Shown here piece by piece: positions 8,900 to 18,097 of a DNA stretch of 64,000 bases (position 1 is the first letter of the stretch; each line of letters starts with the position of its first letter). Under the pieces are notes generated by a model, which was given only the letters and a program-made list of their open reading frames with translations, was not told where the DNA came from and ran no database searches. Origin of the DNA: Silvimonas terrae (GTDB taxonomy: Bacteria > Pseudomonadota > Gammaproteobacteria > Burkholderiales > Chitinibacteraceae); assembly GCF_014202765.1 (NCBI RefSeq), contig NZ_JACHHN010000004.1:333097-397096 (forward strand), given 5' to 3'. Made by a program: the position numbers and the translations under genes.

Positions 8900-10249
8900 T
8901 TAAGCCGGCACCGCTTTGGCCGTATGCCGGTTAGCCGGGCGCGCCAGACCCAGGCTTTCCCGCAGGGTGTGGCCCTCGTACTCGGTCCGGAATAGCCCGC
9001 GTTTGCGCAGTTCTGGCAGGACCAGTTCGATAAAGTCATCCAGCCCGCCGGGCAACGTCGGCGGCATGACGTTAAAGCCATCGGCCGCACCGTTTTCAAA
9101 CCACTCCTGCAACTGATCTGCCACTTCCAGCGCCGACCCCACCAGTGTCAGATGGCCGCGTGCACCGGCAATGCGCAAATAGAGTTCGCGGATAGAAAGG
9201 TTGTCGCGCCGCGCCAGTTCTACCAGCAAATGCTGGCGACTCTTGCCACCGTTGCTTTCCGGCAGGTCTGGCAACGGGCCATCCAGCGGGTAGGCGGACA
9301 AATCGGCCCCGCCCAGCATGCCAGAGAGCAGCGCCAGCCCCACGGTCGGGTGGATCAGGTCTTGCAGCGCCTGGTATTTCTCCAGCGCTTCTTCACGGGT
9401 GCGGCCGACCACCGGGAACACGCCCGGCAGGATCTTCAGTTGATCCGGAGTACGGCCATAACGTGCCAGCCGGCCTTTAACGTCACGGTAAAACGCCTGC
9501 GCGTCGGCCAGGGTTTGCTGGGCGGTAAAGATCACCTCGGCGGTGCGTGCAGCCAGCTCCTTGCCTGGCTCGGATGAACCGGCCTGGACGATCACCGGGT
9601 AGCCCTGCACCGGGCGCGCCACATTCAGTGGCCCGCGCACGGCAAAATGTTTGCCCTGATGATCCAGCCGGTGCACGGCGTCCGGCTTGAAGAAGCGGCC
9701 GGATTGTTTGTCGCGCACAAACGCGTCGTCGTCCCAGCTATCCCACAAGCCGGTCACCACATCGATGAATTCTTCGGCGCGGTTGTAGCGATCCGCGTGG
9801 GCCAGGTGCGCATCCCGGCTGAAGTTGAACGCCTCGGCGGCGTTGGCGGAGGTCACCAGATTCCAGCCCGCGCGCCCGCCGGACAAATGATCCAGCGAGG
9901 CAAACTTGCGGGCCAGGTGATACGGCTCGTTGTAGGTGGTGGTGACGGTGGCGATCAGACCAATGTGCTCCGTCACCGCAGACAGCGCCGAGAGCAGCGT
10001 GATCGGCTCAAAATGATCGGCCTGGGCGCTGCGGCTTTGCGCCTCTTGTTCAGCGCCCGCGCCCCAAACGGCGGCACTGTCGGCGAAGAATACCGCGTCA
10101 AATTTGGCGCGTTCGGCGGTCTGGGCAATCTGCTTGAAGTGTTCAAACTGAATGCCGCCATCCGCGCGTGCCTGCGGGTGCCGCCAGGCCGCCACGTGGT
10201 GGCCGGCCGTCATCAGGAATGCATTGAGTTTCAGTTGGCGTTGGCTCAT
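8900..10249 (-). CDS. FMN-dependent LLM-class monooxygenase (NtaA/SnaA/DszA group)
   Basis: Product of 449 aa, the usual size for the NtaA/DszA branch of bacterial luciferase-like flavoproteins. The TIM-barrel shows typical segments: FDAVFFADS near 50, TTTYNEPYHLARKFASLDHLSGGRAGWN (cofactor site) near 104-131, and VIVQAGSSEPGKE near 218. Such enzymes use reduced FMN and oxygen to cleave sulfonates, sulfones or amines. ATG 10249 has AGGAG upstream. It lies 18 bases behind a TauD-like dioxygenase in one operon, so oxygen-dependent release of sulfite from an organosulfur substrate is likely; nitrilotriacetate-like substrates cannot be excluded. No flavin reductase gene adjoins it. Confidence 0.82.
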   Translation of the reverse strand: MSQRQLKLNAFLMTAGHHVAAWRHPQARADGGIQFEHFKQIAQTAERAKFDAVFFADSAAVWGAGAEQEAQSRSAQADHFEPITLLSALSAVTEHIGLIATVTTTYNEPYHLARKFASLDHLSGGRAGWNLVTSANAAEAFNFSRDAHLAHADRYNRAEEFIDVVTGLWDSWDDDAFVRDKQSGRFFKPDAVHRLDHQGKHFAVRGPLNVARPVQGYPVIVQAGSSEPGKELAARTAEVIFTAQQTLADAQAFYRDVKGRLARYGRTPDQLKILPGVFPVVGRTREEALEKYQALQDLIHPTVGLALLSGMLGGADLSAYPLDGPLPDLPESNGGKSRQHLLVELARRDNLSIRELYLRIAGARGHLTLVGSALEVADQLQEWFENGAADGFNVMPPTLPGGLDDFIELVLPELRKRGLFRTEYEGHTLRESLGLARPANRHTAKAVPA

Positions 10250-10267
10250 GGGATTCTCCTTGATGCC

Positions 10268-11197
10268 TTAGAAAGGGCGGCTGCCAGCCAGGCTCACACG
10301 CTTGAGCACGCGGCGTTCTTCCGCCGGGAAGGCGGTGCGCGAATGCAGCGTGGCCTGGTTATCCCAGTACACAATGTCGCCCACTTGCCAGTCGTGTTCG
10401 TAGCGGTAGTCCGGGTTTTGCAGGTGGTCGCGCAGGCGGGCAATCAGCGCTTGCGCGTACTCCGGATCAACCCCCGGTACTTCGACCTCAGTATGCGTAG
10501 ACAGGAACAACACCTTCTTGCCGCTGGAAGGATGCGTGCGCACCAGCGGATGCGGGAACGCCGCGCTGGTGGGGGTCTGATCCGGCAGGCGATACAGCCG
10601 GCGCGGCTGGCCATGCGGATGCGTGAACGGGTTGTAGGTGATCAGCTGCAACGGGTCGATCCCGGCGCGGGTCGCTTCGTCCAGGTCTTCATATGCCTGG
10701 GCAATGTTGTACCAACTGGTCAACCCGCCCGATGCCGGCACTTCCAGCGCGTAGAGCAAAGAGCCGGCGGAGGGCAACGGTGTCCATTGGTGGTCGATAT
10801 GCGGGGTGAGTTCGCCACTGCCGGTATAGCCGCCCGCCTGGTTGGACACGGGCACCACGTCTGGCGGCGTGCCATCGGCCTCTGAGGCCAGCACAGGGAC
10901 ATCTTCCGGCGGGCGGAAGACAGAACCAAAGTAGGTGGTGAACGCCAGGAAGCGGTCATCGCTCAGTTGCTGGTTCCGGAAAATCAGAATGTGGTGGTCA
11001 TCCAACGCCTTTTTCAGGCGCAGTACCAGATCTGACGACAGCGGGCGGTTGGCATCCAGCCCGGTGATGATGGCCCCCAGCGCACCGCCGGTGGGGGTAA
11101 TGGTGACGTCATCCGGCGTCTGGATGGCCGGGCGGTCCAGCGCCAGCGCGTTGAGCGCGCGCGAGACGGGCGTGGTCAGGGCAAAAGCTGCGGTCAT
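10268..11197 (-). CDS. TauD/TfdA-family Fe(II)/2-oxoglutarate dioxygenase
   Basis: Product of 309 aa. The iron-binding facial triad is visible: H133-x-D135 (TPHIDHQW) and H285 (ATLHSRTAF), with 2-oxoglutarate-binding arginine among R295-R300. Family members hydroxylate taurine, alkylsulfonates or sulfate esters, which then break down to release sulfite or sulfate. It is the first gene of a two-gene operon with the flavin monooxygenase and lies behind a good sigma-54 promoter. Activation by the sigma-54 activator at 7724 is inferred. Substrate cannot be decided between taurine, longer sulfonates and alkyl sulfates. Confidence 0.85.
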   Translation of the reverse strand: MTAAFALTTPVSRALNALALDRPAIQTPDDVTITPTGGALGAIITGLDANRPLSSDLVLRLKKALDDHHILIFRNQQLSDDRFLAFTTYFGSVFRPPEDVPVLASEADGTPPDVVPVSNQAGGYTGSGELTPHIDHQWTPLPSAGSLLYALEVPASGGLTSWYNIAQAYEDLDEATRAGIDPLQLITYNPFTHPHGQPRRLYRLPDQTPTSAAFPHPLVRTHPSSGKKVLFLSTHTEVEVPGVDPEYAQALIARLRDHLQNPDYRYEHDWQVGDIVYWDNQATLHSRTAFPAEERRVLKRVSLAGSRPF

Positions 11198-11257
11198 GGC
11201 AAATCCTTATCGTTTCTGGTTTTTGTCGAGCATCGATGGATGGTCTGGGGGTGTAAC

Positions 11258-11273
11258 TGCAGAAACCGTGCCA
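11258..11273 (-). promoter_or_regulatory. Predicted sigma-54 (-24/-12) promoter of the dioxygenase operon
   Basis: On the minus strand the sequence is TGGCACGGTTTCTGCA. It has the invariant GG and GC separated by exactly 10 bases and only one mismatch to TGGCACG-N4-TTGC. It lies about 60 bases upstream of the dioxygenase start, and a SfnR-type activator is encoded nearby. Confidence 0.75.
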
Positions 11274-11394
11274 GGCGTGCGGCCTTGATTTGAGGAGGTT
11301 TTGCGGGGAAATGGTGGTGTGTGTTGTGTTGCTGGCGGCAGGGGATGCGACAAAATGTGCGGTTTGGGACAGCGGTGAAGCCGCTCCGCTCTCG

Positions 11395-11960
11395 AGCGAG
11401 AACCGGCTTTGTGGCCCGGATGAAGGCCAAAGGCCGGGAATCCGGGGTGGCGATTCAGGATAAATTCAGGATAAGAACCCCGCCCTGACACACATAGCCA
11501 CCCCGGATTCCCGCCTGCGGCTCCATCCGGGCTACGCGTGCTGACTCGTCATTCCGGCCTTGAGCCGGAATCCAGCCAGGATGCATGCACGCTCTTGAGG
11601 GTAAATCCGGAGTGGTGAAGATCATCCACGGCAGGCGGCCCACCGGGCTGCGGACTGGATTCCTGCCTCCGCAGGAATGACGAAGTGGTATGCAAATCCA
11701 TCATTCTTGCGCACAGACGGTTGCGAGGTTGAAGTTGCTTTTAACGTCCCCACCCTTCGGCGGCGCCGAGCATCGCAGCAAAGTACGGGGGGGCCGCCAC
11801 GGTGGATTGTCGCTAACGCTTCGAATCCGCCCTACTCGCCAAAAAAAAGCGGCCATCCCTAGCCCCCTCGCCAGGCTCGTAGCCCGGATGAAGGCCAAAG
11901 GCCGGGAATCCGGGGTGGCGATTCAGGATAAGGACCCCGCCCGGACACTCAGAGCCCCCC
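11395..11960. repeat. Intergenic mosaic R2 (no hexamer cassette)
   Basis: REP-like GCCCGGATGAAGG...CCGGGAATCCGGGGTGG copies lie at 11412-11450 and 11879-11922, both followed by the same CGATTCAGGATAA extension. A reversed copy is at 11489-11535, dRS3-like repeats at 11541-11574 and 11650-11682, and the GGTGGATTGTCGC module at 11801-11834. No gene is visible in the whole gap 11198-12058 beyond this and the promoter at 11258. Confidence 0.8.
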
Positions 11961-12058
11961 TAAAAACCAAAAACGGCCATCACCAGCCCCCGCCAGCAAT
12001 GACCGCTCCCTCATCTGCCGCGCCAGACTCTCATCCCGTCTGGCAACGACAAATAGAA

Positions 12059-12631
12059 TTACTTAGCCAGCTTCGCCGCAAACTCCACCACGCGTTTGCC
12101 CAGCAAACGTGCGGTTTCCAGATCGCCACTGCGCGGGGCTTCTTCTGGTGAGGCATCTGACGGCGAAATGGCCAGCGCACCGGCAAACCCGGCGGTCCAG
12201 TTCACGTCGTTCGGGCCGTGGGCCTTGGTGTTGGCGGGCATCAGGCCGGTACCTACCCACACCTGGCCGTGCTGTTGCGATAGCGTCCAGAAATACGCAA
12301 TGGTGGAAAACTTGTCGCCATTGGTCGAGGCCGAATTGGTAAAGCCGGCAGCCACCTTGTTCTTCCACGCTTGCATGAACCACGGCTTGGATGAGGCATC
12401 GGCAAACTTCTTGAACTGCCAGGCCGGGCCGCCCATATAAGTCGGGCTGCCGTAGATGACCGCGTCCGCGGCACTGATCGCATCGAACGCGCCATCCGGC
12501 AGGTTGCCTTCCCCGTCAATGCGGTACAGCGTGGCCTCGGCCCCGGCGGCGACTGCGCCCTGGTGTACCGCCTCGGCCTGTTTGGCAGTGTGGCCGTAGC
12601 CGCTGAAATAGACAATCGCAATTTTGCTCAT
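12059..12631 (-). CDS. Flavodoxin/WrbA-like FMN-binding protein, probable NAD(P)H:quinone oxidoreductase
   Basis: Product of 190 aa with the flavodoxin fold. The phosphate-binding loop of FMN is the N-terminal segment YFSGYGHTAKQAEAV (residues 8-22). It also has the GSPTYMGGPAWQFKKF segment (60s-70s) and the TGLM/NWTAGFAGALA region found in WrbA-like quinone reductases. The cytoplasmic enzyme would carry two electrons from NAD(P)H to quinones. It is divergently transcribed from the tautomerase-fold gene at 12805, across about 170 bases, so the two may share control in a quinone or aldehyde stress response. The substrate is inferred from family. Confidence 0.8.
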   Translation of the reverse strand: MSKIAIVYFSGYGHTAKQAEAVHQGAVAAGAEATLYRIDGEGNLPDGAFDAISAADAVIYGSPTYMGGPAWQFKKFADASSKPWFMQAWKNKVAAGFTNSASTNGDKFSTIAYFWTLSQQHGQVWVGTGLMPANTKAHGPNDVNWTAGFAGALAISPSDASPEEAPRSGDLETARLLGKRVVEFAAKLAK

Positions 12632-12804
12632 GAGTAACCATCCTTCTGATCAAGGTTGAAGCATCGGCAAGAAAAAACGGCGCGTTTCGGCAGGAACTAT
12701 AGTCTGCCGTCAGAACAAGGTGAAGCCGCCGATCAGCGTACAAGGATCGCATCCCTGAATGTCCGCTCTATGATGCGGTCATGCCCTTGAGCAGGAGCCG
12801 CACC

Positions 12805-13191
12805 ATGCCGCTAGTCCGCATCGACATCCGTAAACACAAAGACCCCACTTTTGCCAAACGCGCCGGTTTGCAAGTGTTTGCCGCCTTGCAGGCGACCATG
12901 AATGTGCCGGATCACGATCTTTTCCAGGTCCTGGCCGAGCACGATGCGGAGCATATGATCTATGACCCGCAGTACTTTGGCATCCCTCGTTCGGACGGGA
13001 TCATCTTCGTTCAGATTACCTTGAACGAAGGCCGCACGGTGGAGCAGAAAAAAGCGCTTTACCAGACGCTGGCGGCCGGGCTGGAGCGGGAACTGCATGT
13101 GCGCCAGGAAGACGTGTTTATCAACCTGGTGGAAGTCAAAAAAGAGAACTGGTCGTTTGGCAACGGCCTTGCCCAGTACGCCACGTCATAG
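12805..13191 (+). CDS. Tautomerase-superfamily protein
   Basis: Product of 128 aa with the tautomerase/MIF-like fold (MPLVRIDIRK... then two beta-alpha-beta units). I choose ATG 12805 because CAGGAG precedes it and because it places the superfamily's catalytic proline at position 2; the upstream ATG at 12781 would bury that proline. VQITLNEGRTVEQKKALYQ and REDVFINLVEV are family-like segments. Members isomerise or dehalogenate small unsaturated acids; the natural substrate is unknown. The gene end overlaps the convergent LysR gene by 6 bases. Confidence 0.8.
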   Translation: MPLVRIDIRKHKDPTFAKRAGLQVFAALQATMNVPDHDLFQVLAEHDAEHMIYDPQYFGIPRSDGIIFVQITLNEGRTVEQKKALYQTLAAGLERELHVRQEDVFINLVEVKKENWSFGNGLAQYATS

Positions 13192-14091
13192 CCCGGCCAG
13201 CGGGATTTCACTGTTGCGGATGAGGTCGATCAGCGCGCGCAGACCGGCGGAGATATGTTTGCGGCTGGGGTAGTACAAACACAAGCCGGGGAAGGAGGGT
13301 GTCCAGTCTTGCAGCACGCGGATCAGCGTGCCGTCGGCCAGGTCTTGCGCCACCGAACCATCGCTCAGGTAGGTCAGCCCCTGGCCTGCGCGGGCGGCAG
13401 CCAGCATCAGGGAGGATTCATCCAGCGTGATCTTGCCCTGCACATCGATCACCATGGCTTCACCGTGGCGGAAAAACTCCCAGCGATAGATGCCGCCGCT
13501 GGGCAAACGAGAGCGTATGCATTCGTGCCGCAGCAAGTCTCCCGGCGTTTGCGGCGGCGGGTTGCGGGCAAAGTAGTCCGGGCTGCCGACCACCGCAAAC
13601 GACAACGGCCCGCCCATAGGCACGGCAATCATGTCTTGCGGTACGGTTTCTGCCAGCCGGATACCGGCATCAAACCCCGCTACCACAATATCAATCAGCT
13701 TGCCTTCGGTGACGATATCCAGCCGCATGTCCGGGTAACGCCGCAGGAATTCCAGAAACAACGGCATCGCCCCGCGCGCCGCGCCGGTAGAGGTATTGAT
13801 CCGTAAAGTGCCAGAGGGCGTATCCCGGTAATTACCGGCAGTATCAATGGCGCTGCGGATCAGGGTCAGCGCCGGCGCAATCTGGTCGGCAAACTGGCTG
13901 CCTGCCTCGGTCAGGGCCACGCTGCGGGTAGTGCGGTTGAACAGGCGCACCCCAAGACGGGCTTCTAACACAGCCACGGTGTGACTCAGGGCAGAGGTCG
14001 ATACGCCAAGCTCTGTCGCCGCCGCGCGGAAGCTTTTCAGGCGGGCAACGGCAAGGACGGCTTCCAGTTCATTCAGGCCAGAGGTTTGCAT
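13186..14091 (-). CDS. LysR-family transcriptional regulator
   Basis: Product of 301 aa. The N-terminal winged helix-turn-helix (LNELEAVLAVARLKSFRAAATELGVSTSALSHTVAVLE, roughly 5-43) is followed by the periplasmic-binding-like effector domain. The sequence type (GTLRINTSTGAARGA, GFDAGIRLAETVPQDM) is that of the large DsdC/CrgA-like group that often controls a divergent oxidoreductase. It is divergent from the aldehyde dehydrogenase at 14208 with 116 bases between starts, so it probably regulates that gene and itself. The effector is unknown. Confidence 0.85.
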   Translation of the reverse strand: MQTSGLNELEAVLAVARLKSFRAAATELGVSTSALSHTVAVLEARLGVRLFNRTTRSVALTEAGSQFADQIAPALTLIRSAIDTAGNYRDTPSGTLRINTSTGAARGAMPLFLEFLRRYPDMRLDIVTEGKLIDIVVAGFDAGIRLAETVPQDMIAVPMGGPLSFAVVGSPDYFARNPPPQTPGDLLRHECIRSRLPSGGIYRWEFFRHGEAMVIDVQGKITLDESSLMLAAARAGQGLTYLSDGSVAQDLADGTLIRVLQDWTPSFPGLCLYYPSRKHISAGLRALIDLIRNSEIPLAGL

Positions 14092-14207
14092 TGTCCTGAT
14101 TTCCTCAACAAGACATCAAAGATTGTACGGCTAGTTTATGCAATCGGGCGAGCCTATCTTCTCTGCATGGACGCCATACACGGCGCGCATTACTCAGGAG
14201 AAACAAC

Positions 14208-15629
14208 ATGCAACGCATCAATCAGATTTTCATCGACGGCGCTTTGGTTACCCCGCACGGCACCGAGCTGTTTGACCTGTACAACCCGGCCAAAGCCGAA
14301 GTGATTGGCCAGGTGCAACTGGCTGACGCCACCGATGCCGAACGCGCCATTGCTGCCGCCAAACGCGCCTTCCCGGCCTTTAGCCGCAGCAGCAAGGAAA
14401 GCCGCATTGCCCTGTTGCGCCGCATGGCTGCCCAGGTCCGCGCCCGCGTCGAAGACCTGACCGAGGCCCTCGTCACCGAATACGGCGCGCCGGTTTCCCG
14501 CGCCGGCTGGATGGCCCATCACGCTGTCAACGTCCTCGAAGATGCCGCCAACGTGCTGGAAAACTACAGCTTTACCTACCGTGCCGGCACGGCCGACGTG
14601 ATCATGACACCGCTGGGCGTAGCCGGCCTGATCACGCCATGGAACAGCAACGCCGGTTTTATCTGCGGCAAGCTGGCCGCCGCCCTGGCCGCCGGGTGCA
14701 CCGCCGTCGTCAAACCCAGCGAAATGAGCGCCATGCAGACGCAGATTGTCATGGAAGCGCTCAACGCCGCGGATATCCCGCCCGGAGTGGTGAACATTGT
14801 GACCGGCCGGGGCGAAGTAGTGGGCGCGGTCCTCAGCAGTCATCCGGACATCGCCAAAGTGTCGTTCACCGGGTCGAGCGCGGTGGGCAAAGGCATCCTG
14901 AAAGCCGGGGCGGAGACCTTCAAGCGCATCACGCTGGAGCTGGGCGGCAAATCTCCCGCGGTGGTGCTGGACGATGCCGATCTGAACGTCGCCGTTGATC
15001 AAGCGCTGCAAGCCGGTTTCACCAACAGCGGCCAGGCCTGCATTGCCGGCACGCGCATTCTGGTGCCGGAACATATGGCCGCCAACTTCGCCGCCCGCGT
15101 GAAAACCGCCGTGGCGGGCATCCAGTCTGGTGACCCACACGACCCGCAAACGCAGATCGGCCCGATGGTGAGCCAGAAGCAATGGGAACGCGTACAGCGC
15201 TATATCCGTCTGGGTCAGGAGGAAGGCGCAACCCTGCTGGCGGGTGGTGAAGGCCGTCCTGACGGCACCGGCAATGGCTGGTTTGTCCGGCCCACGGTGT
15301 TTGCCGACGTGCATAACGACATGACCATTGCCCGCGAAGAAATCTTTGGGCCGGTGCTCTCGATCATCACCTACCAGACCGAGGAAGACGCGATCCGCAT
15401 TGCCAATGACACCCTGTATGGCTTGCAGGCATATGTGTTGTCGTCTGACCTGGCACGTGCGCAGCGCGTAGCCAGCCAACTGGAAGCCGGCCGGGTGGCA
15501 ATCAACGGCGCACCGCATGAACCGGCGGCACCGTTTGGCGGGTTCAAGCAGTCCGGCATTGGCCGGGAATACGGCAAGAACGGGATGGAAGCGTTTCTGG
15601 AACCGAAGGCGGTGCTGGTACCGCGTTGA
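14208..15629 (+). CDS. NAD(P)+-dependent aldehyde dehydrogenase
   Basis: Cytoplasmic enzyme of 473 aa, normal ALDH length. Key residues are present: N146 in TPWNS, general base E244 in LELGGKSP, and catalytic C278 in GQACIAG; the nucleotide-binding FTGSSAVGKGI lies near 220-230. It oxidises an aldehyde to the carboxylate. ATG 14208 follows AGGAGAAACAAC. The divergent LysR gene suggests inducible control, and the nearby quinone reductase and tautomerase fit an aromatic or electrophile clearance role, which is inference only. Confidence 0.88.
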   Translation: MQRINQIFIDGALVTPHGTELFDLYNPAKAEVIGQVQLADATDAERAIAAAKRAFPAFSRSSKESRIALLRRMAAQVRARVEDLTEALVTEYGAPVSRAGWMAHHAVNVLEDAANVLENYSFTYRAGTADVIMTPLGVAGLITPWNSNAGFICGKLAAALAAGCTAVVKPSEMSAMQTQIVMEALNAADIPPGVVNIVTGRGEVVGAVLSSHPDIAKVSFTGSSAVGKGILKAGAETFKRITLELGGKSPAVVLDDADLNVAVDQALQAGFTNSGQACIAGTRILVPEHMAANFAARVKTAVAGIQSGDPHDPQTQIGPMVSQKQWERVQRYIRLGQEEGATLLAGGEGRPDGTGNGWFVRPTVFADVHNDMTIAREEIFGPVLSIITYQTEEDAIRIANDTLYGLQAYVLSSDLARAQRVASQLEAGRVAINGAPHEPAAPFGGFKQSGIGREYGKNGMEAFLEPKAVLVPR

Positions 15630-15632
15630 GCG

Positions 15633-15662
15633 AAGATCCGGGACCTGGTCCCGGGTCTTTGC
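15633..15662 (+). terminator. Rho-independent terminator of the aldehyde dehydrogenase gene
   Basis: A GC-rich hairpin, AGATCCGGGAC with GTCCCGGGTCT, begins just after the stop codon and is followed by TTGCTTTGTTTT. Confidence 0.75.
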
Positions 15663-15709
15663 TTTGTTTTACCAGGGCGGTTTGACAGCTGGCATCGCAA
15701 AGCTGTTTG

Positions 15710-16250
15710 CAAGGGCCGCCCTTGGCGGCCTGCTGGATTCCTGCTTCCGCAGGAATGACGAGATAGTGGGACGCAAACGCCCCGTGCATGCGTACAGACG
15801 ATTTGCGGGGCCGGGGTTGGGGTTGCTTTGGCTTTTGATGTTGCCGTTGCTTTTGACGTGCCTCCCCTTCGGCAGCGCCGAGCATCGCAGCAAGGCGCGG
15901 GGTTTCGGCGGAGGGGTGTTTGAGGCCGAAGGCCGAGTTCCCGCAGCCAGCCGCGCCTTGTGAGAAGCACAGGGAACCCGCAGGGCGCTGTCGTAGGGGT
16001 CGTTTTTCTTTGGGGGCTTTCTTTGGGGCCGCCGAGGCTGGCGATCCAAAAGAAAGCCCCTTGCTGTCGGGCAACCCCCGACGTGTAAAACAGCCGCACC
16101 GCAGGCGCAACAGAGGTTCAAGGTTTTAAGCCTGCCAAGGTGGATTGTCGCTGCGCTCCGAATCCACCCTACGTGCCTGGTTCTCGCCAGAGAACGGGGC
16201 CGTTCCGGCCCCACTGGATTCCGGCTCAAGGCCGGAATGACGAGTCAGTG
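15710..16250. repeat. Intergenic mosaic R3: one minus-strand composite cassette
   Basis: A dRS3-like GGATTCCTGC...GCAGGAATGAC lies at 15734-15760. A short hexamer-derived tail (GGTTGCTTTGGC...GTTGCTTTTGAC) lies near 15820-15860. The TTTCTTTG block is at 15998-16055 and the GGTGGATTGTCGC...AATCCACCCTACG module at 16139-16172. A CCGGCTCAAGGCCGG dRS3-like repeat ends the mosaic at 16214-16248. No gene is seen between 15663 and 16267. Confidence 0.8.
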
Positions 16251-16267
16251 GGCACGCCAGCCCCACC

Positions 16268-17245
16268 CTACTCCTCCAGCAACGCCGGCATCGGATCCTG
16301 CCACTGCGCCGGCTGGCTGGCCGGCAACAACCGGCTCTCACACGACGCACACACCCGCAAGCAGATATCCATAATCGTCTGCCGCAACCACTGATGCCCC
16401 GGATCACGCTCGCAGCGGTTATGCCAGACCATATGCGCATGCGACAGTGGCATATCAAACGGCAAGGTCGTGGCATGAATCTCGGCCCGGCGCGGGTGGG
16501 TGAGCACCACGCTTTCCGGCACCACGGCGATCAGATTGCAGGCGGTTAACAAATCGATCACGCCGTAAAAGTTGTTCACGGTCATCGCTACCCGACGGCG
16601 CATGCCTTTTTGCAGCAGCAATTCATCCACAAAGCCGACTGGATCGCCAGACAGCGACACCAGCAGGTGATCCGCGCTCAGAAAGTTTTCCAGCGATAAC
16701 GGCCGGTTAGCCAGCGGATGGTTGCGGCGCATGGCGCAGACAAAGCCGGCATCGAACATCCATTGCTGGCGCAACTCTCCGCCAGGCAAGGCTTTGACAC
16801 CCACGGCCAGATCAATCTCGTTCTCGTCGAACTGGTCTTTGAGGCCATTGACCCGCACAGGCACCGCCAGGATGTCGATCCCCGGCGCACGTGCCTCCAG
16901 CAAGTTGCGCAACGGCGGCCACAGCGGATAGGTCATGTGGTCCGTCGCGGCAATCCGGAACCGCCGTGCCGTGGTGGCAGGGTCAAATGGTGCGGGGTTG
17001 ATGGTTTCGCGGATGGTGGCCAGCGGCAGGCCGATATCGCGCCAGATGGCCGACGCCCGCGGCGTGGGGCGGATACCGCGCCCTTCCTTGATGAACAACG
17101 GGTCTTTCCACACCACGCGCATGCGGGCGACGGCGTTGCTGACGGCCGATTGCGTCATGGCCAGTTGCTGGGCAGCCTTGGTGACGGAGCCCTCGGTCAT
17201 GATGGCGTCGAAGATGGAGAGGAGGTTCAGGTCTACATCACGCAT
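16268..17245 (-). CDS. LysR-family regulator, MexT/NodD-like
   Basis: Product of 325 aa. It starts with VDLNLLSIFDAIMTEGSVTKAAQQLAMTQSAVSNAV, the NodD/MexT-type DNA-binding domain, and continues with FRIAATDHMTYPLWPPLR and the SLSGDPVGFVDE segment typical of that subfamily. The gene lies divergent from a MexS-like oxidoreductase that is followed by a MexEF-OprN-like pump. In Pseudomonas, MexT activates both mexS and mexEF-oprN, so the same role is proposed here. A Cys-rich C-terminal stretch (CLRVCASCESRLL) is unusual and could sense oxidants; that is speculation. Confidence 0.78.
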   Translation of the reverse strand: MRDVDLNLLSIFDAIMTEGSVTKAAQQLAMTQSAVSNAVARMRVVWKDPLFIKEGRGIRPTPRASAIWRDIGLPLATIRETINPAPFDPATTARRFRIAATDHMTYPLWPPLRNLLEARAPGIDILAVPVRVNGLKDQFDENEIDLAVGVKALPGGELRQQWMFDAGFVCAMRRNHPLANRPLSLENFLSADHLLVSLSGDPVGFVDELLLQKGMRRRVAMTVNNFYGVIDLLTACNLIAVVPESVVLTHPRRAEIHATTLPFDMPLSHAHMVWHNRCERDPGHQWLRQTIMDICLRVCASCESRLLPASQPAQWQDPMPALLEE

Positions 17246-17269
17246 GAGGGGGCCCTTGTTGATGGGGTT

Positions 17270-17800
17270 AGCGCCTTTCGGCGCGGAAATCTTTTACGCC
17301 CGGCAGCGCCGGGAGATAAATTCGCTCTGTGGTAGCGATTGACCGCAAAAATGATGCGATTGTCTTGCTACTGACTCGTCATTCCGGCCTTGAGCCGGAA
17401 TCCAGCTGCACTACTCGCCAGAACCAGGGTGGTTCCAGCCCCACTGACTCGTCATTCCCGCGGAGGCGGGAATCCAGTCGGTCACCGCAGGTGGCCTTTA
17501 CTGAACGAAGCCGAAAAACCTTGAACACCTGTTAGCGCCTGCGGCGCGAGTAAAAAACATTTTTGATACCGGGGGTGCCCGGAGCACGGTACTTTCTTTT
17601 GGGTCACCAGCCTCGGCGGCCCCAAGAAAAGTACCCAAAAGAAAGGCGACCCCCGGACTTTTTCGCTCCGCGATCCCCTCAATCAGTCGGGAGCCTAAGG
17701 TCTCCCTCCCTCAATCGGAAAAGTCCTCGACAGGGGGGCACGTCAAAACCAACAGCAACGGCAACAGCAACTTCAACCGCCACCCCAACTTCAAAAACAC
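17270..17800. repeat. Intergenic mosaic R4: one plus-strand composite cassette
   Basis: Two dRS3-like repeats with the same CTGACTCGTCATTCC lead lie at 17371-17405 and 17444-17477, the second with a different hairpin loop. They are followed by GTTAGCGCCTGCGGCGCG (17531-17548), the TTTCTTTTGGG...CCAAAAGAAAGG block (17592-17650) and a short CAACAG/CAACGG tail (17745-17785). No gene is seen in 17246-18097; 17880-18097 is AT-richer promoter DNA of the next gene. Confidence 0.8.
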
Positions 17801-17998
17801 TGCCAAAACCACCCAAACCCGCATCATCCCAATTGATCACTACAGATGATGATTACCCCATGCCATATCAATAGGTTCATGCAAATTTCATACTGACAGC
17901 CACTGACACTACAAACCATCTGCTGTTTTTCTAATACAGGCTTGAATCCAGCCCAAACGCTTTGAAACCGCGCCAGTGCTTGATGCCGTTATTTATTC

Positions 17999-18013
17999 AT
18001 CATTTGTCGTGAT
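17999..18013 (+). promoter_or_regulatory. Candidate LysR (nod-box-like) operator
   Basis: ATC-N9-GAT (ATCATTTGTCGTGAT) contains the T-N11-A motif and inverted ATCA/TGAT arms. This is the classic nod-box core recognised by NodD/MexT-type LysR proteins. It lies about 85 bases upstream of the oxidoreductase start, in the region shared with the LysR gene. Confidence 0.5.
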
Positions 18014-18035
18014 GACATTGTTATCAAACGTCAAT

Positions 18036-18050
18036 TAGACGACTGGTCTA
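18036..18050 (+). promoter_or_regulatory. Palindrome TAGAC-N5-GTCTA upstream of the MexS-like gene
   Basis: Perfect 5-base arms flank a 5-base centre, 48 bases before the start codon. TAGAC/GTCTA half-sites are typical of TetR-family repressors such as NemR-like electrophile sensors. No TetR gene lies in this window, so the partner is unknown. Confidence 0.4.
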
Positions 18051-18097
18051 GTTTATCAATATTCTTGCCGCAATCAATCATTATCTGGATGGCTGAC

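Noticed and set aside
12781-12804. Upstream ATG 12781 as the start of the tautomerase-fold gene
   Set aside because: It has no ribosome site and would place the catalytic proline at position 10; the ATG at 12805 has CAGGAG and gives Pro2.
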